This document shows positions 1 through 8,341 of a stretch of 34,859 bases of DNA, piece by piece (the stretch's first letter is position 1; every line of letters starts with the position of its first letter). The position numbers and the translations under genes are program-made. Origin of the DNA: Coriobacteriia bacterium (GTDB taxonomy: Bacteria > Actinomycetota > Coriobacteriia > Coriobacteriales > UBA8131). Under the pieces are notes generated by a model. The model did not search any database and had not been told where the DNA came from. It was given only the letters and a program-made list of their open reading frames with translations. Location of the stretch: positions 1 through 34,859 of the forward strand of contig WQXH01000021.1 of assembly GCA_009784945.1 (NCBI GenBank), in the 5' to 3' direction.

Positions 1-387
1 ATCTCTGGAGGCATCAGATACTCCACCCACGTACAGTCCATCGGCTGGCAAAAGAAGGTAAGCCTCAACACCAACGGCAAAAGCCTCAAAGACGTCAAAG
101 GCCCCATGAGTGGCACCTCAGGTAAAGCACTCAGGCTTGAAGCCATTACCATAGAGCTGACCGGAGACTTAAAGAAGCACTACGACATCTATTACCGCGT
201 ACATGCACAAAAAGTAGGCTGGATGGGCTGGGCAAGAAATGGACAAGAGGCAGGCACAGCTGGTCATGCCTATAGACTTGAAGGAATACAGATAGTGCTA
301 GTACCCAAGGTAGGCGGCAAGAAGCCCGGTAATACCTTTAAGGGCATTACCACGCCACCAAATACAAAAAGCTTTATTAAGAAGTAA
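1..387 (+). CDS. ChW-repeat surface protein, C-terminal part (5' end outside window)
   Basis: The frame is open from base 1, so this is the 3' part of a longer gene. The 128 visible residues hold two complete ChW (hydrophobic repeat with conserved Gly-Trp) units, with cores VQSIGWQ and AQKVGWMGW, followed by a basic tail ending in FIKK. They align without gaps to the last 128 residues of the protein at 12038-14506 with 16 differences, so the two are close paralogues in opposite orientation. ChW repeats are found in secreted or surface proteins of Gram-positive bacteria; a binding role is inferred, not shown. No LPxTG sorting signal follows the repeats. The signal peptide and upstream domains cannot be seen here. 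Confidence 0.9.
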   Translation: MSGGIRYSTHVQSIGWQKKVSLNTNGKSLKDVKGPMSGTSGKALRLEAITIELTGDLKKHYDIYYRVHAQKVGWMGWARNGQEAGTAGHAYRLEGIQIVLVPKVGGKKPGNTFKGITTPPNTKSFIKK

Positions 388-401
388 TGATGATAACAGC
401 T

Positions 402-432
402 GGCAAGGCAGGAGAAAAGCTCCTGCCTTGCC
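402..432 (+). terminator. Perfect hairpin after the ChW gene
   Basis: Two perfect 13-base arms (GGCAAGGCAGGAG at 402-414 and CTCCTGCCTTGCC at 420-432) enclose a 5-base loop, 15 bases after the stop codon. No T-run follows, so this would be a hairpin-only terminator or an mRNA-end stabiliser. Confidence 0.6.
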
Positions 433-573
433 CGTGCAAGTAGGTTCCTGCAACACTTGACCTTCGGTCAAACGCTGTAGGGCGACAGGGGTATACATCG
501 TTGAATTCCCTATTGCCGTAGCCCAGCCCAGTCTAGCCAGTCGACCCTTAATGCACACATGAAAAACTGTTGC

Positions 574-602
574 TTGACTTTGGGTGTTAAGGGGCGTATA
601 AA
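574..602 (+). promoter_or_regulatory. Candidate sigma70 promoter of the his operon
   Basis: A -35 box TTGACT (574-579) is separated by exactly 17 bases from a -10 box TATAAA (597-602). Transcription would start near 609 and give a leader of about 209 bases before hisZ. A weaker second promoter, TTGTAC (703-708) with GATAAA (725-730), overlaps the downstream palindrome. Both are predictions by eye. Confidence 0.5.
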
Positions 603-705
603 AGAGGTAACAAGAGAGCAGTGGCACGCCCAAGATACTAGCCAGTCAATTGGCAAGCTTAAAGCAAACTTTTGGGACACGAACACTGCTTTCTTTTTCC
701 CCTTG

Positions 706-738
706 TACTTTATCACACTACTGTGATAAAGTATCACA
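706..738. promoter_or_regulatory. Double palindromic operator upstream of hisZ
   Basis: Two overlapping perfect dyads share one arm. The first pairs TACTTTATCACA (706-717) with TGTGATAAAGTA (722-733) across a 4-base centre. The second is TGTGATAAAGTATCACA (722-738), 7-base arms around AAG. This gives three TGTGATA half-sites, as expected for a dimeric helix-turn-helix repressor. The obvious local candidate is the TrpR-family YerC/HisR-type protein at 18597-18920, a family linked to histidine gene control in Gram-positive bacteria. The pairing is inference. Confidence 0.6.
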
Positions 739-817
739 ACTGCTCAGTTTGGTTTAGAATGAGCAGTATAAGGATACTGTTACTCGAGAACCATCGCCCA
801 AGAGTTAAGGATTGGAA

Positions 818-1951
818 ATGATACCCATAACGCCCCGTGGTTTTAAAGATGTATTGCCAAGAGAGGCACGTTGGCGCGAGTCCATCGTTACAAAGACGCG
901 CGAAACGCTGGCACTCTGGGGCTATGCTCCCATAGAAACCCCCACGCTGGAAGTACTTGAGGTCTTGGAGTTGGGAGGAACGCTTACTTCTACCCCTTTC
1001 AAGCTTTTTGATGCCGACAACGAGCTGCTTGTTTTGAGACCTGATGTAACTTTGCAGGTTGCCCGTATGGCTGCCTCTCGTCTTAAGAAGGAGGATTTGC
1101 CCTTGCGCCTGCGATATGCAGAACGCGTCTATCGTGAGGAGGAGAGCCAAAGAGCGCTCTCAAGGCAGTTTACCCAGATAGGCGTTGAGGCAATTGGGCT
1201 GGAGGGTGCCTACGCCGACGCAGAGATAATCCTTCTCTTGACAGACGCGCTCAAAGCGGCAGGGCTGAGAGACTTTACTATTGCCTTGGGCACGGTGGGC
1301 GTTTTGCGCGAGCTGCTCGATTTGTGTGTAAAGAGCGGCGCGGTTAACGCTGAGTGGAGCAACGACATGCTCAAGGCGTTTCACGCTGGCAACTATGTAA
1401 AGATTGAGCAGTTAACCCAGGCCCAGGGGCTTTGCAGCAACTACGCGGACGTTTTGTGCAAGCTCCCCACCATCACCGGCAAGGCACAGGCCATTGCCCA
1501 AGTGGAGAGCATGGTGGCACCGCTGGGCATCGTAGACGGCCTGGAGCAGCTTGCCTCCACCTATGCCATCATTGAGGTCTTGGGTTTAACATCCCAGGTG
1601 AGCATTGACTTTTCGGTGGTGAGTGCCTATGACTACTATACGGGCTTGGTGTTTGAGGCCTATGCACCTGGTCTGGGAAAGGCGCTTGGCAACGGCGGAA
1701 GATATGACAGGATGCTTGAGGGTTTTGGCGCCAGCGCGCCTGCTGCTGGCTTTGCCGTGAGCCTGGAGTGCATCATGCAGGCCCTGCTCAACGAAGAGTC
1801 GGTCGAGCAGGCACTAACGACAAAGCCGCTGCTTACTGTAAACATAGAAGATGCCAACCCAGCAGCTGCCTTTGTAGCGGCTGCACGCATGAGGGCAGAT
1901 GGCCAGGCGGTAAGCTTTGGCTCAACGAGCAAGAAGGCGGAGGAAAAGTAA
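818..1951 (+). CDS. hisZ: ATP phosphoribosyltransferase regulatory subunit HisZ
   Basis: HisZ is a catalytically inactive paralogue of histidyl-tRNA synthetase that assembles with short-form HisG to make active ATP phosphoribosyltransferase, the first step of histidine synthesis. The 377-residue protein shows the class II synthetase-like core, starting ITPRGFKDVLP, with VLRPDVTLQVAR, RQFTQIGVE and a late ALGNGGRYDRM segment. The ATG at 818 is preferred over the TTG two codons upstream because AGGA sits at a suitable distance in front of it. The stop codon overlaps the hisG start by one base (TAATG), implying translational coupling, which suits a stoichiometric complex. It is the first gene of the his operon. 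Confidence 0.93.
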   Translation: MIPITPRGFKDVLPREARWRESIVTKTRETLALWGYAPIETPTLEVLEVLELGGTLTSTPFKLFDADNELLVLRPDVTLQVARMAASRLKKEDLPLRLRYAERVYREEESQRALSRQFTQIGVEAIGLEGAYADAEIILLLTDALKAAGLRDFTIALGTVGVLRELLDLCVKSGAVNAEWSNDMLKAFHAGNYVKIEQLTQAQGLCSNYADVLCKLPTITGKAQAIAQVESMVAPLGIVDGLEQLASTYAIIEVLGLTSQVSIDFSVVSAYDYYTGLVFEAYAPGLGKALGNGGRYDRMLEGFGASAPAAGFAVSLECIMQALLNEESVEQALTTKPLLTVNIEDANPAAAFVAAARMRADGQAVSFGSTSKKAEEK

Positions 1952-2592
1952 TGACCAACACCGCACCACTCAAAATAGCTTTGCCTAAGGGAGCGCTCTA
2001 CAAAGACTCCGTCGAGCTGCTCGCCAAGGCAGGCCTGGACACTTCGGGGCTCGCTGACCCAGGCAGGCTGCTCGCAATCACAACGACTGACTGCTGCTTT
2101 TATATCGTACGTCCTACCGACGTGCCGGTCTTTACCTCGCTTGGCGGCGTGGACTGCGCCATCTGCGGCCATGACTCCCTTGCCGAGTTGGGTCTTGACC
2201 TGATAGAGATGGTTGACCTCAAGTTTGGCGGCTGTCGCTTTGTGGTGGCCGAGCCCGCCGATGCGAGCAATAAGGCAGAGAGCCGATACCTCAGAAGGGG
2301 AGTGATGAGGGTTGCTACCAAGTATCCGTCCATCACTCAGGCATATTACGAAAAAAAGGGCGTACAGGTTGAAATTGTTAAATTGCATGGCAATATAGAG
2401 TTGGCTCCCTTTTGCGGTTTGGCAGACCGTGTAGTAGACATAACTGCAACGGGCACCACCTTGCGAGAGAACAATCTGATCATCGTAGATGAAGTGCTCA
2501 CGTCAACAGCTCGTTTTGTGGGAAACACCGCCAGCGTGCGCACCGACCCACGTATAAGAGCCTTGGCAGAGCGTTTAACTAAGCTGGTGTAG
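1951..2592 (+). CDS. hisG: ATP phosphoribosyltransferase, short form HisG
   Basis: HisG condenses ATP with PRPP to phosphoribosyl-ATP. The 213-residue length is that of the short HisG type, which lacks the C-terminal regulatory domain and depends on HisZ, encoded directly upstream with overlapping codons. The start KIALPKGALYKDSVELL and the late VDITATGTTLRENNL (the PRPP-binding loop region of the family) are clear. The enzyme is cytosolic and normally feedback-inhibited by histidine through the HisZ complex. Confidence 0.95.
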   Translation: MTNTAPLKIALPKGALYKDSVELLAKAGLDTSGLADPGRLLAITTTDCCFYIVRPTDVPVFTSLGGVDCAICGHDSLAELGLDLIEMVDLKFGGCRFVVAEPADASNKAESRYLRRGVMRVATKYPSITQAYYEKKGVQVEIVKLHGNIELAPFCGLADRVVDITATGTTLRENNLIIVDEVLTSTARFVGNTASVRTDPRIRALAERLTKLV

Positions 2593-2633
2593 AATGAAGA
2601 AGACCATCCAGCATCAAAAATGGAGGACAAGAG

Positions 2634-3932
2634 ATGCGAGTTATCACACTTGAGCAGGGGCAAAAGCCAAACGAGAGCCTCATAGAGAGAGGCGTGGTTT
2701 TTGATCCACACATCGTTGCAACGGTCAGTGAGATTATCCATACCGTGCGAGACAAAGGCGATAGAGCCCTGTTTGACTACACACAAAAGTTTGACGGCGT
2801 AGCTACCAAAGAACTGCGCATTTCCGAGCAGGAGGTGCAGGCTGCCAGTAAAAAAGCCAATCAGAGTGTTGTAAAGGCATTGCACACCTCAGGCCAAAAC
2901 ATCTTTGACTTTCATGAACGTCAGCGCAGGGAGGGGATTCTCGTTGCCCGCCCAGACGGTGCCTTGTTGGGCACCAAGATTACACCGCTCGACAGTGTGG
3001 GCATCTACGTGCCCGGCGGCAGAGCTCTCTATCCATCTACGGTTTTGATGTGCGCACTGCCCGCACGTGTGGCAGGTGTGCGCCGCATCGTCATGGTTAC
3101 TCCACCCAATGAACAAGGTCGAGTTGACCCCATACTCTTGGCCGCAGCGCAGATAGCTGGTGTTACCGAAGTCTACGCCGTGGGAGGAGCCCAGGCCATT
3201 GCGGCTCTTGCCTATGGCAGTGAGAGTATTGCACCGGTAGACAAGATCGTTGGCCCCGGAAATGCCTACGTAGCTGCAGCAAAGCGAGCCGTAAGCGGCG
3301 ATGTGGGCATAGACATGATTGCTGGGCCTTCAGAGCTCGCCATCCTCGCTGACGAAAGCTCGGAGCCTGCCCTTATAGCCCTTGATCTTATGGCGCAGGC
3401 AGAGCATGACCCCGACGCTGCCTGCTACCTCGTTACGACCGATCCCGATTTGGTAGGAGAGGTGCAGGAAGAAATTGCGGCCTTTATAGAAGATTCGCCG
3501 CGCAAAGAGATAACCCAAGAAGCTCTCAAAAACAACGGCATCATATTTGTTGCCCCCGACTTAACCACTGCTTTGGGTGCCATCAACGCCATTGCGCCTG
3601 AGCATCTGGAGATACAGGCAGACGGCGCTTTGGACTACCTGGGGCTGATAGACAATGCGGGAGCGATCTTTCTTGGAAACTGGAGCCCCACCAGTGTGGG
3701 CGACTATACAGCGGGAACCAATCACACCCTGCCCACCAGTGGCTCGGCACGTTTTTCGAGCCCGCTGAGTGTGGATGACTTCGTCAAAACTTCGAGCGTC
3801 GTATCGTATTCGTACTCTGCGCTCAAACAAGATGAGGAAACAATTCTCACCTTGGCAGCTGCTGAGGGGCTTTGGGCACACGGTAAGTCAGTGCGAGCAC
3901 GTTTTGAGCTTATGGAATACGAAGACGAGTGA
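2634..3932 (+). CDS. hisD: Histidinol dehydrogenase
   Basis: HisD oxidises histidinol to histidine in two NAD-dependent steps, the last reactions of the pathway. The 432-residue length matches the family. Conserved stretches include GIYVPGGRALYPSTVLM, VGGAQAIAALAYG, KIVGPGNAYVAAAKR, GIDMIAGPSELAILAD and AEHDPDA, which carries a zinc-site histidine. A good ribosome-binding site (GGAGGACAAGAG) lies before ATG 2634. After the stop a run of 10-base repeats links it to hisC. Confidence 0.97.
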   Translation: MRVITLEQGQKPNESLIERGVVFDPHIVATVSEIIHTVRDKGDRALFDYTQKFDGVATKELRISEQEVQAASKKANQSVVKALHTSGQNIFDFHERQRREGILVARPDGALLGTKITPLDSVGIYVPGGRALYPSTVLMCALPARVAGVRRIVMVTPPNEQGRVDPILLAAAQIAGVTEVYAVGGAQAIAALAYGSESIAPVDKIVGPGNAYVAAAKRAVSGDVGIDMIAGPSELAILADESSEPALIALDLMAQAEHDPDAACYLVTTDPDLVGEVQEEIAAFIEDSPRKEITQEALKNNGIIFVAPDLTTALGAINAIAPEHLEIQADGALDYLGLIDNAGAIFLGNWSPTSVGDYTAGTNHTLPTSGSARFSSPLSVDDFVKTSSVVSYSYSALKQDEETILTLAAAEGLWAHGKSVRARFELMEYEDE

Positions 3933-3972
3933 GAGTGAGTGCAGACGAGTGAGGACGAGTGAGGATGAGTAG
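3924..3972 (+). repeat. Decameric direct repeats across the hisD-hisC junction
   Basis: GACGAGTGAG occurs at 3924-3933, 3944-3953 and 3954-3963, with a degenerate GATGAGTAG at 3964-3972 and an imperfect GAGTGAGTGC between the first two. The array begins in the last codons of hisD and ends at the hisC ATG, so it supplies the purine-rich ribosome-binding region of hisC. Confidence 0.8.
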
Positions 3973-5064
<1,092 letters not shown>

Positions 5065-5072
5065 CTTACCCC

Positions 5073-5115
5073 CTGTCATCCTGCGCGTTCGGCGCAGCCG
5101 AATGTTGCAGGATCT
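5073..5115. repeat. Palindromic intergenic repeat, copy A (upstream of hisB)
   Basis: A nested palindrome: outer arms ATCCTGC (5078-5084) and GCAGGAT (5107-5113), inner hairpin TTCGGCGCAGCCGAA (5088-5102). The same unit recurs at 5874-5916 on the other side of hisB, with a partial copy at 5842-5867. It resembles the general CTGTCATCCTG...CAGGATCT class of small bacterial palindromic elements. Confidence 0.85.
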
Positions 5116-5163
5116 CCTGTAAGTACTGAAGAATAAAGGAAGCCGTATGAAAGGGTTTTATCG

Positions 5164-5760
5164 ATGAAAAGCACGCGAAAAGCACTCATAGAGCGCTCAA
5201 CCAATGAGACGAAGATCGTTTTATCCCTGGATTTGGATGGAAGCGGCAGGCATCAAGTTAACACAGGCGTGCCTTTCTTTGACCATATGCTCGATGCCAT
5301 AGGCAGGCATGGCTTGTTTGACCTGGGCATTAAAGCTGAGGGAGACCTGGAGATAGACGCACATCACACAGTTGAAGATGTGGGCATTGTCTTTGGCAAG
5401 GCGCTTGATGAGGCCTTGGGCAACAAGCTGGGCATCACTCGATTTGGAGAGGCCATCGTGCCTATGGATGAGTCTTTGGTGCTGGCCGCGGTAGATATTT
5501 CTGGTCGCGGGCAGCTGCACTGGGATGTCGACGTACCAATGGAGTTTATTGGCAGCTTTGACAGCTCTCTGGCCAAGGAGTTCTTCATTGCGCTTGCGCA
5601 TAATGCAGGGTTGACCTTGCACGTACGCAAGCTGGCTGGTGAGAACTCCCACCATATCATCGAGGCCGCCTGCAAGGCGGTTGCCCGCGCACTGGCCGAG
5701 GCTGTTGCCCTCAATCCACGCACCCTACAAAGCCTACCCTCAACCAAAGGAAGCATATAA
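5164..5760 (+). CDS. hisB: Imidazoleglycerol-phosphate dehydratase
   Basis: This is the single-domain dehydratase (198 residues) that converts IGP to imidazole-acetol phosphate; no histidinol-phosphatase domain is fused, so a separate phosphatase is expected elsewhere. Manganese-binding histidine motifs are visible: FFDHML, DAHHTVEDVG, HNAGLTLHV and NSHHIIEA. The ATG at 5164 overlaps the stop of a six-codon open frame starting at 5147 that carries the better ribosome-binding site (AAAGGA), so translation may be coupled. The gene is bracketed by copies of the same palindromic repeat, unlike the tightly packed hisZ-G and hisA-F pairs. Confidence 0.95.
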   Translation: MKSTRKALIERSTNETKIVLSLDLDGSGRHQVNTGVPFFDHMLDAIGRHGLFDLGIKAEGDLEIDAHHTVEDVGIVFGKALDEALGNKLGITRFGEAIVPMDESLVLAAVDISGRGQLHWDVDVPMEFIGSFDSSLAKEFFIALAHNAGLTLHVRKLAGENSHHIIEAACKAVARALAEAVALNPRTLQSLPSTKGSI

Positions 5761-5841
5761 GAACAGTGAATACCCTAGTCCCCATGCGCGTCTGCTACAA
5801 CCCCTCGTTGCTCACAAACGAAGTGGGAATCTCCAGCCCGT

Positions 5842-5867
5842 CCCCCTGCGCGTTCGGCGCAGCCGAA
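5842..5867. repeat. Partial copy of the hisB-flanking palindromic repeat
   Basis: It contains the CCTGCGCG lead-in and the inner hairpin TTCGGCGCAGCCGAA but lacks the outer GCAGGAT arm. It lies directly before the complete copy at 5874-5916. Confidence 0.75.
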
Positions 5868-5873
5868 ACACCC

Positions 5874-5916
5874 CTGTCATCCTGCGCGTTCGGCGCAGCC
5901 GAATGTTGCAGGATCT
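5874..5916. repeat. Palindromic intergenic repeat, copy B (upstream of hisA)
   Basis: The 43-base core is identical to 5073-5115. The similarity continues downstream (TGAAGAATAAAGGA against TGAAGAATAGAGGA), so each repeat also brings the ribosome-binding region of the next gene. This spacer is where hisH is commonly found. Confidence 0.85.
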
Positions 5917-5948
5917 ACAACAAGCAATGAAGAATAGAGGAACACAAA

Positions 5949-6683
5949 ATGGATCTATTTCCTGCCATTGATATTTTGGATAATAAGGTGGTGAGGTTGC
6001 TCAAGGGCAACTATCAAACTGCCACGGTGTATCACGACAGCCCTCTGCAGCAGGCACAGGAGTTTGCCTCACAAGGGGCTCGTTGGGTGCACATCGTAGA
6101 CTTGGAAGGCTCGCGCAGCGGCGTGCTTACTCAGCTGCACACCGTTGCTGCCATTGCCCAAGATACCGGTCTCAAGGTTGAGTTTGGCGGTGGCGTAAGA
6201 ACGCTTGAAAGCATAGAGCAGCTTGCCCAGGCGGGTGCAAGCCGTGTGGTTTTGGGCACCGGGCTTGTACGCGACCCTGAGTTTACCGCAAAGGCGGTAG
6301 ATCGCTACGGCGCGCTCATCTGTGCCGGTGTGGATGCACTCGGTGGTGAGGTGGCGGTTGAAGGCTGGCAACAAGGAGCCGGGCAAAACGCCGAGCAGCT
6401 CATTGGCAGCCTCAAGGAACGAGGTCTTTCTCACCTGGTATACACCGATATCAGCCGAGACGGCATGCAAACCGGCATTGATGCAAAGGCCTATGAACAC
6501 ATTGCAAGCTGTGCGGGTTTTCCGGTTACAGCCTCGGGCGGTATTTCTACTCTCGATGATATTCACGCACTCGCCAATCTGGGCAATGAGGTGATAGAAG
6601 CAATCATTGTTGGTAGGGCAATCTATGAAAAATCGTTTACGGTGTCAGAGGCTTTGGAAGTATTGGAGAGTTATGGACTATAA
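5949..6683 (+). CDS. hisA: ProFAR isomerase HisA
   Basis: HisA performs the Amadori rearrangement of ProFAR to PRFAR in histidine synthesis. The 244-residue TIM barrel has catalytic aspartates at D8 (FPAIDI) and about D129 (AGVDALGG), with phosphate-binding loops FGGGVR and ASGGIS. It follows hisB after a 188-base repeat-filled spacer instead of hisH. Its last 11 bases overlap the start of hisF. GAGG a few bases before the ATG supports the start. Confidence 0.95.
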   Translation: MDLFPAIDILDNKVVRLLKGNYQTATVYHDSPLQQAQEFASQGARWVHIVDLEGSRSGVLTQLHTVAAIAQDTGLKVEFGGGVRTLESIEQLAQAGASRVVLGTGLVRDPEFTAKAVDRYGALICAGVDALGGEVAVEGWQQGAGQNAEQLIGSLKERGLSHLVYTDISRDGMQTGIDAKAYEHIASCAGFPVTASGGISTLDDIHALANLGNEVIEAIIVGRAIYEKSFTVSEALEVLESYGL

Positions 6684-7437
6684 GAAGGTAATTCCTTGCC
6701 TGGATGTCATGAATGGCAGGGTGGTTAAAGGTATCAACTTTGTCAATCTGCGCGACGTGGGCTGCCCGGTGGAGATGGCAGCAGTCTACGAAAGCGAAGG
6801 TGCCGATGAGGTTGTCTTGCTGGACATCAACGCCACGCATGAAGGGCGCAAGACTGCCATTGCCATGGCAGCACGCGCAGCAGATAAGCTCAGCATCCCC
6901 TTTGTCGTGGGAGGAGGCTTTAAGGATCTGGAAGGTGCGCATGCGATGATGGCTGCCGGTGCCAATAAAATCTCGGTTAACTCGGCCGCAGTATGCGAGC
7001 CCCAGCTGCTCACCTCTCTTTCCGATCAGTTTGGCAAGGAGGCAGTGGTCTGTGCCATTGATGCCAAGCAAACAAGTTCCGGTATGGATAAGTGGACGGT
7101 GCTCACCGGTGGCGGTAGAACTAACACAGGCTTGGACGTAATAGCCTGGGCAGTTGAAGCTGCCAAGCGCGGCGCAGGAGAGATCCTCCTTACCTCCCTG
7201 GATTGCGATGGCGCGCAAGATGGTTATGACCTCGCGCTCACCCGTGCCGTTGCCCGTGCTGTGGCCATTCCCGTAACCGCCAGTGGTGGCGTAGGCAAAC
7301 TTGAGCATTTTGCTGAGGGCATTCTTGAAGGAGAGGCTAGCGCCGTGTTAGCTGCCAGCGTCTTTCACTTTGGACAGTTCAGGATTCGTGAAGTCAAAGA
7401 ATACATGGCCGCCCAAGGCATCTCGGTACGCCTATAA
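6673..7437 (+). CDS. hisF: Imidazole glycerol-phosphate synthase cyclase subunit HisF
   Basis: HisF uses ammonia, normally delivered by the glutaminase HisH, to convert PRFAR to IGP and AICAR. The 254-residue barrel retains catalytic D11 (IPCLDV) and D130 (CAIDAK) and the loops VVGGGF and TASGGVG. The open frame extends upstream inside hisA, but ATG 6673 is chosen because it gives the family N-terminus DYKKVIPCLDV and has GGAG four bases upstream. It overlaps hisA by 11 bases. The partner gene hisH is not in this window. Confidence 0.95.
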   Translation: MDYKKVIPCLDVMNGRVVKGINFVNLRDVGCPVEMAAVYESEGADEVVLLDINATHEGRKTAIAMAARAADKLSIPFVVGGGFKDLEGAHAMMAAGANKISVNSAAVCEPQLLTSLSDQFGKEAVVCAIDAKQTSSGMDKWTVLTGGGRTNTGLDVIAWAVEAAKRGAGEILLTSLDCDGAQDGYDLALTRAVARAVAIPVTASGGVGKLEHFAEGILEGEASAVLAASVFHFGQFRIREVKEYMAAQGISVRL

Positions 7438-7516
7438 GTCAACTGGGAATCGGAGCGTTATTGTTGCATCCGACCCCTTGTTGCACTCGACCCCTGACAA
7501 GTAATAAGGAGTAAAC

Positions 7517-7831
7517 ATGAAAAGTGAAGACCTCAAATACAACGAACTGGGACTCATTCCTGCTATTGTCCAGCAGTTTGATACCAGGGAAGTGCTGATG
7601 ATGGCTTGGATGAATGCAGAGTCAGTTGAGCTTACTAAAAGCACGCAGACCACCTGGTTTTGGAGCAGAAGCAGAGGGGAGCTATGGAACAAAGGGGCAA
7701 CAAGCGGTAATGTGCAGAGGGTTAAAGCGATATACTATGACTGTGACGAGGACTGTCTTCTCATAGAGGTGGATAGTCCCGGTGTAGCTTGTCATACAGG
7801 TGAGCGCAGCTGTTTTTATCGACAGATGTAA
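7517..7831 (+). CDS. hisI: Phosphoribosyl-AMP cyclohydrolase
   Basis: HisI opens the adenine ring of PR-AMP, the third step of the pathway. The 104-residue protein has [22 protein letters not shown] and the metal-binding pattern YDCDEDC...[13 protein letters not shown]. It is monofunctional; the pyrophosphohydrolase is encoded separately by hisE 130 bases downstream. AAGGAG lies before ATG 7517. Confidence 0.96.
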   Translation: MKSEDLKYNELGLIPAIVQQFDTREVLMMAWMNAESVELTKSTQTTWFWSRSRGELWNKGATSGNVQRVKAIYYDCDEDCLLIEVDSPGVACHTGERSCFYRQM

Positions 7832-7961
7832 ACAAGGCACAAGGGCAACCAGTGTACTATCTGCACCGAGTCGCAAAGACAGTTAGCAGGCTATAGACAA
7901 CCATGCGAGACGCTCTACCACACTGGTGCAGGAGCGGTCTTTGCAATAAGGAGGAACCAGC

Positions 7962-8276
7962 ATGGGCAAAGCTACAACTACGGTGTGCCCGGGCGACCTC
8001 GGTCAGACCTTACAAACGCTTATGCAAACTATTCGTGAGCGAAAAACCGCCGACCCTCTCAAGTCCTACACGGCAAAGCTTTTTGCGGGAGAGATTGATC
8101 AACTTCTCAAAAAGATTGGAGAGGAGTCAACAGAGCTTGTCATGGCGGTAAAAGATAATGACCCCCACCATATACGGTATGAAGCCGCTGACCTGCTCTA
8201 TCACCTGCTTGTGGTGCTGGAGCGATCCGGAGTCAGCCTCGAAGAGGTTGCTGGAGAGCTCAACGCACGAATGTAG
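7962..8276 (+). CDS. hisE: Phosphoribosyl-ATP pyrophosphatase
   Basis: HisE hydrolyses PR-ATP to PR-AMP, the second step of the pathway. The 104-residue all-helical protein has the MazG-like metal-binding pattern KKIGEESTELVMAVK followed by YEAADLLYHLLV. A strong ribosome-binding site (AAGGAGG) precedes ATG 7962. It is the last his gene seen here, 130 bases after hisI. Confidence 0.95.
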   Translation: MGKATTTVCPGDLGQTLQTLMQTIRERKTADPLKSYTAKLFAGEIDQLLKKIGEESTELVMAVKDNDPHHIRYEAADLLYHLLVVLERSGVSLEEVAGELNARM

Positions 8277-8341
8277 CTGCGATTGGCATCTACCGAGCAT
8301 GAGCTGGATACAATTCTTCTACTGAAACAACGGAGATACGT

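Larger units (their letters stand above)
433..817. other. Gene-free region and his operon leader
   Basis: No credible gene is present. The region holds a small TTGACC/GGTCAA hairpin near 454-468, a sigma70-like promoter at 574-602, a possible attenuator pairing AGCAGTG (617-623) with CACTGCT (684-690) followed by a T-rich run, and the palindromic operator at 706-738. A further inverted repeat, ACTGCTCA (739-746) with TGAGCAGT (760-767), follows the operator. No T-box consensus is visible. Confidence 0.55.

Noticed and set aside
609-817. T-box riboswitch in the his leader
   Set aside because: The conserved T-box bulge sequence and specifier-loop layout are not visible.
1660-2388. 242-codon minus-strand frame
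   Set aside because: Antisense to hisZ/hisG, both clearly coding; no recognisable protein features.
6637-7308. 223-codon minus-strand frame
   Set aside because: Antisense shadow of hisF; composition reflects the complementary strand of a barrel protein.
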